A stretch of 11,448 nucleotides of DNA, from assembly GCA_003554345.1 (NCBI GenBank), contig PWGE01000357.1, positions 1 through 11,448 on the forward strand, in the 5' to 3' direction. This document shows positions 7,475 through 11,448 of the stretch, piece after piece; position 1 is the first letter of the stretch, and each line of letters begins with the position of its first letter. The DNA is from T1SED10-198M sp003554345 [NCBI: Candidatus Sumerlaeota bacterium]. Its GTDB lineage: Bacteria > Sumerlaeota > T1SED10-198M. The notes beneath the pieces were generated by a model that was not told the origin of the DNA, ran no database searches, and saw only the letters and a list, made by a program, of their open reading frames with translations. The translations under genes and the position numbers were made by a program.

Positions 7475-7604
7475 ATCAGCTTTCACCTTCCACGCTTATT
7501 ATCAACCTGGATGCTCGGCAATCAGGAGTGAATGATAATGGATTGCAGAATACTCTTAATGAATGCCTGAAAGGACGCGCTAATCACATTACCTGTACAC
7601 TTAT

Positions 7605-7610
7605 ATTATA
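7605..7610 (-). promoter_or_regulatory. Possible -10 element for the propeptide-like/C39 operon
   Basis: A perfect TATAAT on the minus strand (ATTATA on the plus strand) lies about 130 bases before the ATG at 7474. It sits between two GTAC boxes (7594-7597 and 7611-7614) that form a partial palindrome over the -10. The -35 region 17 bases upstream is a poor match, so an activator or another -10 may be used. Confidence 0.35.
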
Positions 7611-7751
7611 GTACGCTTTTATAATTAATTAAGATAATAAGTACAAATGTGTTGGAAAGACACTCGGCTGTTCGGGAAACAGGTTGGTTTATTACTAATA
7701 TATAAATGAAAAAGTGAAAATTACAGTCCTAATGTTCAAATAATATTTATA

Positions 7752-7781
7752 CTATAATGGTGATAAAAAAATTCATTATAG
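7752..7781 (-). terminator. Possible transcript end structure after the sugar dehydrogenase gene
   Basis: CTATAATG (7752-7759) and CATTATAG (7774-7781) form a perfect 8-base stem around 14 bases. On the coding (minus) strand the loop contains seven T. It begins 7 bases after the stop codon at 7788. The T-run in the loop and the AT-rich stem are unlike standard intrinsic terminators, but the position fits mRNA 3' end formation. Confidence 0.35.
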
Positions 7782-7787
7782 GTTGGG

Positions 7788-9134
7788 TTATTCCGCCGGT
7801 ACCAGTTTAAAGACCTGGCCGGTATTACCTGTAGGGCCGCTATTCTCTGTCGTTAAAATATAAAGCTCATTATCTTTGTCCTGACCAAAACCAAGAACGA
7901 ATAGTTCAAGGCGTCCATTTTCTTTCCCGGATACAGATAATTCTCTGAATACCCATTCGTCATTATCCTGATGGGCTGCAAATATTGTCCCATCTCCCTC
8001 AGCAAAACCGAGGCTCCAGTCACCGAAAATGTATTCTCCGAAGAGGTCTGGTATTGCTTCGCCCCGATAAACAAATCCCCCGATGACAGCAATGCCGATT
8101 CCTCCGTGCCGGGCGTTCCTGTATTCAAGAATAGGGTCAATAAGGGGCTCTCCCAGGTATCCAACCTCGCGGCATTCTTCAGGTGGTTCGGTAGGATTAT
8201 CAGGATCAAAACAATGGGTCCCTTCTTTTATGTTCCAGCCGTAATTCCCACCTTTTTCAATGATATTTATCTCTTCCCATAGATCCTGACCTACATCAGC
8301 AGCAAACAGTTTGTTTTCACCCATGGTATCAAAAGAAATACTATAAGGGTTGCGCAGTCCATAGGCGTATATTTCATCACGTCCATCTTGATCAACAAAG
8401 GGGTTGTCGGAAGGAATGCCGTAAGGTTCTTCACCATCTACATCTATTCTCAATATGGCTCCGAGTATAGTGGAAATATCCTGCCCATGACCAATCTCAG
8501 GGTGGCCAAATCCGGTATCATTACTTCCTCCTCCGTCACCGAGCGGAATGTATAAATAGCCATCCGGACAAAAAACAATGTCTCCCCCGTTATGGTTGGA
8601 TTGTGGTTGATCGATATACATGACAATACGCTCAGAATCAATATCAGCCTTGTTAATATCATCTTCACTGACTGTAAATTCAGCGATTACCCCGGTATGA
8701 TTCCATCCTTCCGGGGCGTCATCCCTTAAGTGCCCGCTATAATGAACAAAGAGGCGGTTATTATCTTTAAAGTCAGGATGTAATGCCATTCCAAGCAGTC
8801 CTCTTTCATCAAACCCTGCATTCAGGTCTACAATAGCATCCCGTAAATCCAGGAAAGGTTCATCCAGAAGACTGCCATCCTGATCAAATATCCAGATTAC
8901 TCCCTCCTGGTCAAATAAGAACTTTCGCCCGGTATCATCATTGGCTGGTATTATTCCCAGAGGAGCTACAAATCCGTCAGCAAACAGCTCAATCCCGATT
9001 TCCTGTACCAATGTTGCTTCGTATTCCTGGTCATTATCGGAGGTATCATCTGTTTCAACGCCCCGGCAAGATATCAGGAATGATATTGAAGCAACAATCC
9101 AGATAAGGGCGATATTTTTGATCAACTTTTTCAT
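7788..9134 (-). CDS. Lipoprotein of the PQQ-dependent glucose/sorbosone dehydrogenase family
   Basis: A protein of 448 residues from the ATG at 9134, with AAGGAGA just upstream. The N-terminus is a lipoprotein signal (MKKLIKNIAL..., lipobox L-I-S-C with Cys23), followed by an acidic linker of about 20 residues. Residues about 45-445 are a six-bladed beta-propeller of the GSDH family: the DERGLLGMALHPDF strand (109-122), NHNGGDIVFCPDGYLYI (180-196) with His181 at the catalytic-base position of soluble glucose dehydrogenase, GDGGGSND, YGLRNPYSISFD (258-269) with Arg261 at a PQQ-contacting position, DVGQDLWEEIN (280-290), GGNYGWNI and GGFVYRG. The family oxidises sugars or related polyols using PQQ and calcium, but many members have no proven substrate or lack PQQ. 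The protein would act in the periplasm or at the outer membrane. No PQQ synthesis gene is in the window. Length is normal for the family. It is divergent from the pirin gene. Confidence 0.93.
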   Translation of the reverse strand: MKKLIKNIALIWIVASISFLISCRGVETDDTSDNDQEYEATLVQEIGIELFADGFVAPLGIIPANDDTGRKFLFDQEGVIWIFDQDGSLLDEPFLDLRDAIVDLNAGFDERGLLGMALHPDFKDNNRLFVHYSGHLRDDAPEGWNHTGVIAEFTVSEDDINKADIDSERIVMYIDQPQSNHNGGDIVFCPDGYLYIPLGDGGGSNDTGFGHPEIGHGQDISTILGAILRIDVDGEEPYGIPSDNPFVDQDGRDEIYAYGLRNPYSISFDTMGENKLFAADVGQDLWEEINIIEKGGNYGWNIKEGTHCFDPDNPTEPPEECREVGYLGEPLIDPILEYRNARHGGIGIAVIGGFVYRGEAIPDLFGEYIFGDWSLGFAEGDGTIFAAHQDNDEWVFRELSVSGKENGRLELFVLGFGQDKDNELYILTTENSGPTGNTGQVFKLVPAE

Positions 9135-9195
9135 AAGCTATTCTCCTTATATAGAGACTTGGTTCATTATTTTAAACCTTTACCCTTCATATTTT

Positions 9196-9223
9196 ACTAT
9201 ACTTTTTCAGAGTAAAACATCAA
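9196..9223 (-). promoter_or_regulatory. Likely promoter of the sugar dehydrogenase gene
   Basis: On the minus strand, TTGATG (9218-9223) and TATAGT (9196-9201) are 16 bases apart. This gives a leader of about 55 bases before the ATG at 9134. It is a reasonable sigma-70-type match. Confidence 0.45.
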
Positions 9224-9299
9224 ACAACCAAAAAAGCGATAATATATAATACCATTCCAGAGAAGGCAGCTTTTTCCTGTCCTGGATATTATTCTATTG

Positions 9300-9305
9300 T
9301 ATAAT
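9300..9305 (+). promoter_or_regulatory. Likely -10 box of the pirin gene
   Basis: A perfect TATAAT lies at 9300-9305 on the plus strand, about 60 bases before the ATG at 9364. The -35 region (CTGTCC at 9277-9282, 17-base spacer) is weak. The two divergent promoters are about 100 bases apart, so a shared regulator could act on both genes. Confidence 0.45.
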
Positions 9306-9363
9306 AAGTTAAAGAATCCTTGAGCCAGGAAATACTGCCCGGCAAATATGAAGGAGAAAAATT

Positions 9364-10272
9364 ATGAGTACAAGAAAAATAAACAGGGTTATGAAAGGCA
9401 AACCGACTATTGAAGGTGCGGGAGTGAATTTAAAGAGGGTATTCGCCCATGAGCATGCCCCGCAATTCGACCCTTTTTTGCTTTTTGATGACTTTCAGTC
9501 AAAAAATCCGGAGGATTATATCAAGGGTTTCCCCTGGCATCCACATCGGGGTATTGAGACCATTACTTATGTACTGACCGGAGAGGTTGAACATGGAGAC
9601 AGCATGGGTAACGAGGGCGTTATTTCTTCCGGTGAAGTACAATGGATGACTGCCGGAAGCGGAGTAATTCACCAGGAGATGCCCCGGATTAGTGGAGACG
9701 GGACATTATGCGGTTTTCAGCTCTGGGCAAACCTTCCCGCCTCGCATAAGATGATCCCTCCGCGGTACAGGGGAATACAACAGGATGAAATTCCGCTGGT
9801 GCAAGGGAAAAATGGTGTAGATATCCGCATTATTTGCGGAAAAGTTAATGGAGTACAGGGGCCTGTAACCGATGTTGTCATAGATCCCGAGTACCTGGAT
9901 GTCATGATTCCCGCAAATACTGACTTTAAGTACCCGGTAAAATCCGGTCATACTGTGATGGCATACGTATTAACAGGAAAAGGGTTTTTTGATCCGAACC
10001 GGGACCCCTATAGTTATGAGATTGAGGGTGAGAATTACTTTGACCTGGAGCGTGAGGCTATGATCGGTCCTCAAACAATGGTCGTATATGATGATGGAGA
10101 ACAGCTTCATATCACTTCAGGAAATGATGGGATTCGGTTTCTATTGATGAGTGGCAAACCCATTGGTGAACCAGTTGCCTGGCAGGGGCCTATTGTCATG
10201 AATACAAAAGAAGAGCTTCGGACTGCTTTTGAGGATTTAAAACGGGGAACGTTTATAAGGGATAATGAGTAA
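9364..10272 (+). CDS. Pirin-family cupin protein
   Basis: A protein of 302 residues from the ATG at 9364, with GAAGGAGA ending a few bases upstream. It is a bicupin of pirin type. The N-terminal cupin contains FDPFLLFDDF (35-44), the metal ligands His59 and His61 in PWHPHRGIETITYVLTG, and His103 and Glu105 in GSGVIHQEMP; these correspond to the two His, His, Glu iron site of human pirin. The C-terminal cupin (about 170-290) includes DVMIPANTDFKYPV and the AYVLTGKGFF strand. There is no signal peptide, so it is cytoplasmic, unlike nearly all its neighbours. Bacterial pirins include quercetin dioxygenases and redox-responsive or enzyme-binding proteins; the specific activity is not predictable. 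Length is normal. It converges on the membrane C39 peptidase gene, 50 bases away. Confidence 0.95.
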   Translation: MSTRKINRVMKGKPTIEGAGVNLKRVFAHEHAPQFDPFLLFDDFQSKNPEDYIKGFPWHPHRGIETITYVLTGEVEHGDSMGNEGVISSGEVQWMTAGSGVIHQEMPRISGDGTLCGFQLWANLPASHKMIPPRYRGIQQDEIPLVQGKNGVDIRIICGKVNGVQGPVTDVVIDPEYLDVMIPANTDFKYPVKSGHTVMAYVLTGKGFFDPNRDPYSYEIEGENYFDLEREAMIGPQTMVVYDDGEQLHITSGNDGIRFLLMSGKPIGEPVAWQGPIVMNTKEELRTAFEDLKRGTFIRDNE

Positions 10273-10322
10273 ATAACGGATGTTGTATTTCTGCGAGGTC
10301 GTCTGATTTCGAATATTTGATT

Positions 10323-11153
10323 TTACCTTTTTTCAACAACAATTGTCTTGCCATGCCATATTTCCTCTAAGTGGTCGTGCAGCAGTCTAAACTTGCCGGT
10401 TAGGGGGTCTATAACATCTGCATATCGGTCACAATTATCCATGAGAGCAATAACATGGGATTCAGGGCCAAGATCTTCATGGTCAACAATAAGCAGTGCC
10501 GGAATGGGAATGTCTCCAGCATTTTCAAAAAGGAGACGTTCCCCCGAAAGACCGACTTTATTTAATCCCCAGACTATCTGTCCTGGATTTGTCCCCAGGG
10601 TCGTAGTCCTCATATGTTTTGCCAGTTCTTTTTCACTGACATCCAGTTCATAAAATTGAGCGATATTGGCGGCGGCTGCAGGTGCACAGGTGGCATCTGT
10701 TGTCTGCAAAATAGCGCCCTTCCCTGTCACCTGACCTTCAGGACATATATTCAGGCGGGGTTCAACCCGACCATGAAGAATAAAAATTGCTACCAGAAGG
10801 ATAAGGATTCCCAGCGTGTATTTGTAACGTTCAGGGTGGAGATTACCCCATACCAGGCAGATGCCTAACGACATTAAATAACTCATTCCCAGAAAGGTGG
10901 CGTTCCATGTAAAAAAGTAACTGAAGACAGCTATCCATGCTGGTGCATGCCACATAAGATCATCTAACGTGTTCAACAGTGTCCGGCTCAGATAGGTGAC
11001 AATAACAATGAATACAACAAAAAAGGGTATTTTCGTTATCTTAAGTACATTATCAATGGTAATGTTTTCCCCCCGTTTCCGCAACCATAAAAAATGTATG
11101 ATGCCCAGAAACGTTCCTGAAAGTGCTGCTATGAAGCTTTCTAAGATGTGCAT
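10323..11153 (-). CDS. Multi-spanning membrane protein with a C-terminal C39-type peptidase domain
   Basis: A protein of 276 residues from the ATG at 11153, preceded by AAGGAAA. Residues 1-130 hold about four hydrophobic segments (about 5-24, 42-60, 72-102 and 112-127). Residues about 145-276 form a bacteriocin-processing-type C39 domain: Gln150 (oxyanion hole) and Cys156 in ILQTTDATCAPAAAANIAQF, GTNPGQIVWGLNKVGL, His233 in ESHVIALM, and Asp249 in VIDPLTGK. All expected catalytic residues are present. C39 domains normally sit at the N-terminus of ABC exporters and cut double-glycine leaders; here the order is reversed and no ATPase is attached. The positive charges of the loops (WLRKRG, HPERYKY) suggest that those loops are cytoplasmic and the peptidase domain is extracytoplasmic, but the 72-102 segment could span once or twice. 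It is probably transcribed alone. The substrate is unknown, and no double-glycine peptide gene was seen in the window. Confidence 0.88.
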   Translation of the reverse strand: MHILESFIAALSGTFLGIIHFLWLRKRGENITIDNVLKITKIPFFVVFIVIVTYLSRTLLNTLDDLMWHAPAWIAVFSYFFTWNATFLGMSYLMSLGICLVWGNLHPERYKYTLGILILLVAIFILHGRVEPRLNICPEGQVTGKGAILQTTDATCAPAAAANIAQFYELDVSEKELAKHMRTTTLGTNPGQIVWGLNKVGLSGERLLFENAGDIPIPALLIVDHEDLGPESHVIALMDNCDRYADVIDPLTGKFRLLHDHLEEIWHGKTIVVEKR

Positions 11154-11172
11154 AAAGATTGTTTCCTTATAG

Positions 11173-11190
11173 CATGATCACCACATCATG
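11173..11190. promoter_or_regulatory. Perfect 6-6-6 inverted repeat just upstream of the membrane C39 gene
   Basis: CATGAT (11173-11178), a 6-base spacer, and ATCATG (11185-11190) form a perfect inverted repeat 20 bases before the ATG at 11153. A related palindrome, TCATGACATGA, lies at 11291-11301. The first could be an operator or a leader hairpin; no clean promoter was found to anchor it. Confidence 0.3.
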
Positions 11191-11337
11191 TGTGAAAACA
11201 GCTATCAGGATACAAAAATATCGGGGAATGTACATTCATTTATCTTTTTGTTTCAGCAACTCTTATCTCATGGGGCCTGTTTTTCCTCATTCATGACATG
11301 ATGACGGAACAGGATGATACAGGGTGCACTAGCGTGA

Positions 11338-11436
11338 CTTTACTAAACCTTTCGGGATAAACCCCATTTTATCACTATTTACGCCCACTTTTGCGTATAG
11401 ACTAAATTGCATGTCAAAATAACCCCACTTGACATA
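11338..11436. repeat. Spaced CCCCA-core repeats at the window edge, possible mobile-element end
   Basis: Three related units occur on the plus strand: AAACCCCATTTTATC (11359-11373), ACGCCCACTTTTGC (11381-11394) and AACCCCACTTGACA (11421-11434). Their cores are 21 and 40 bases apart, close to whole helical turns. A weaker relative (ACTAAACCTTTCGG) lies at about 11342-11355. Such arrays occur at the multi-repeat ends of IS21-type elements and as iterated operators. The element or gene they would serve lies outside the window, so the identity is tentative. Confidence 0.35.
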
Positions 11437-11448
11437 TGAATAAAAATA

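Larger units (their letters stand above)
7475..7787. other. Intergenic region upstream of the propeptide-like/C39 operon
   Basis: About 310 AT-rich bases between two genes on the minus strand. They hold a possible minus-strand promoter (-10 at 7605-7610), which would give a leader of roughly 120 bases, and an 8-base inverted repeat at 7752-7781 next to the dehydrogenase stop. No gene is supported. No recognised riboswitch was seen in the leader. Confidence 0.55.

Noticed and set aside
8941-9249. Plus-strand open frame across the start of the dehydrogenase gene
   Set aside because: It overlaps the well-supported lipoprotein N-terminus and the divergent promoter region, and its translation is low in complexity and unlike a protein family.
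1-11448. tRNA, rRNA, CRISPR arrays, toxin-antitoxin or restriction genes
   Set aside because: Reading both strands by eye I saw no tRNA-like cloverleaf, rRNA segment, regularly spaced identical repeats, or short gene pairs of these kinds.

Overview
The window is a bacterial chromosome or metagenome segment of moderate GC content, with AT-rich gaps between genes. Nearly every gene encodes an exported, lipid-anchored or membrane protein. Shine-Dalgarno sequences (AGGAGG or AAGGAGA types) and sigma-70-like -10 boxes (TATAAT) are easy to see. A lipobox protein, a SUMF1-type protein with an Ig-like front domain, PKD-like repeats and NBR1-type 'four-tryptophan' (FW) domains suggest a diderm environmental bacterium of the FCB/PVC/candidate-phylum kind. 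That placement is inference; no marker gene is present to fix it.

Layout. 1-2040 (+): a likely operon of a truncated FW-domain protein, a small secreted FW-domain protein with an N-terminal short repeat, and a secreted SUMF1/FGE-like protein that lacks the first catalytic cysteine. 2041-2421: an AT-rich gap ending in a good promoter. 2422-4149 (+): a membrane-anchored protein of unknown function. 4150-4431: a convergent gap. 4432-7474 (-): a two-gene operon with an 8-base overlap. The first gene encodes a secreted or anchored protein that resembles protease propeptides; the second encodes a large secreted C39-like cysteine peptidase with a 'DGG-W' Ig-like domain, two 96-residue cysteine-bearing PKD-like repeats and a C-terminal FW domain. 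7788-9134 (-): a lipoprotein of the PQQ-dependent glucose/sorbosone dehydrogenase family. It is divergent from 9364-10272 (+), a pirin. 10323-11153 (-): a multi-spanning membrane protein ending in a second, bacteriocin-processing-type C39 peptidase domain. 11154-11448: a gap with inverted repeats and spaced CCCCA-core repeats that may be the edge of a mobile element.

The most notable link is that three proteins, from two operons on opposite strands, share the FW domain and an almost identical 13-residue extreme C-terminus, RT-x-[IV]-xxx-[IL]-WQ-[LF]-F-[KE]. This suggests a dedicated surface module or sorting/docking tail used by several secreted proteins, one of them a protease. With the propeptide-like partner gene and a second membrane C39 peptidase nearby, the region may be an extracellular proteolysis/surface-display locus. 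That overall reading is a hypothesis.
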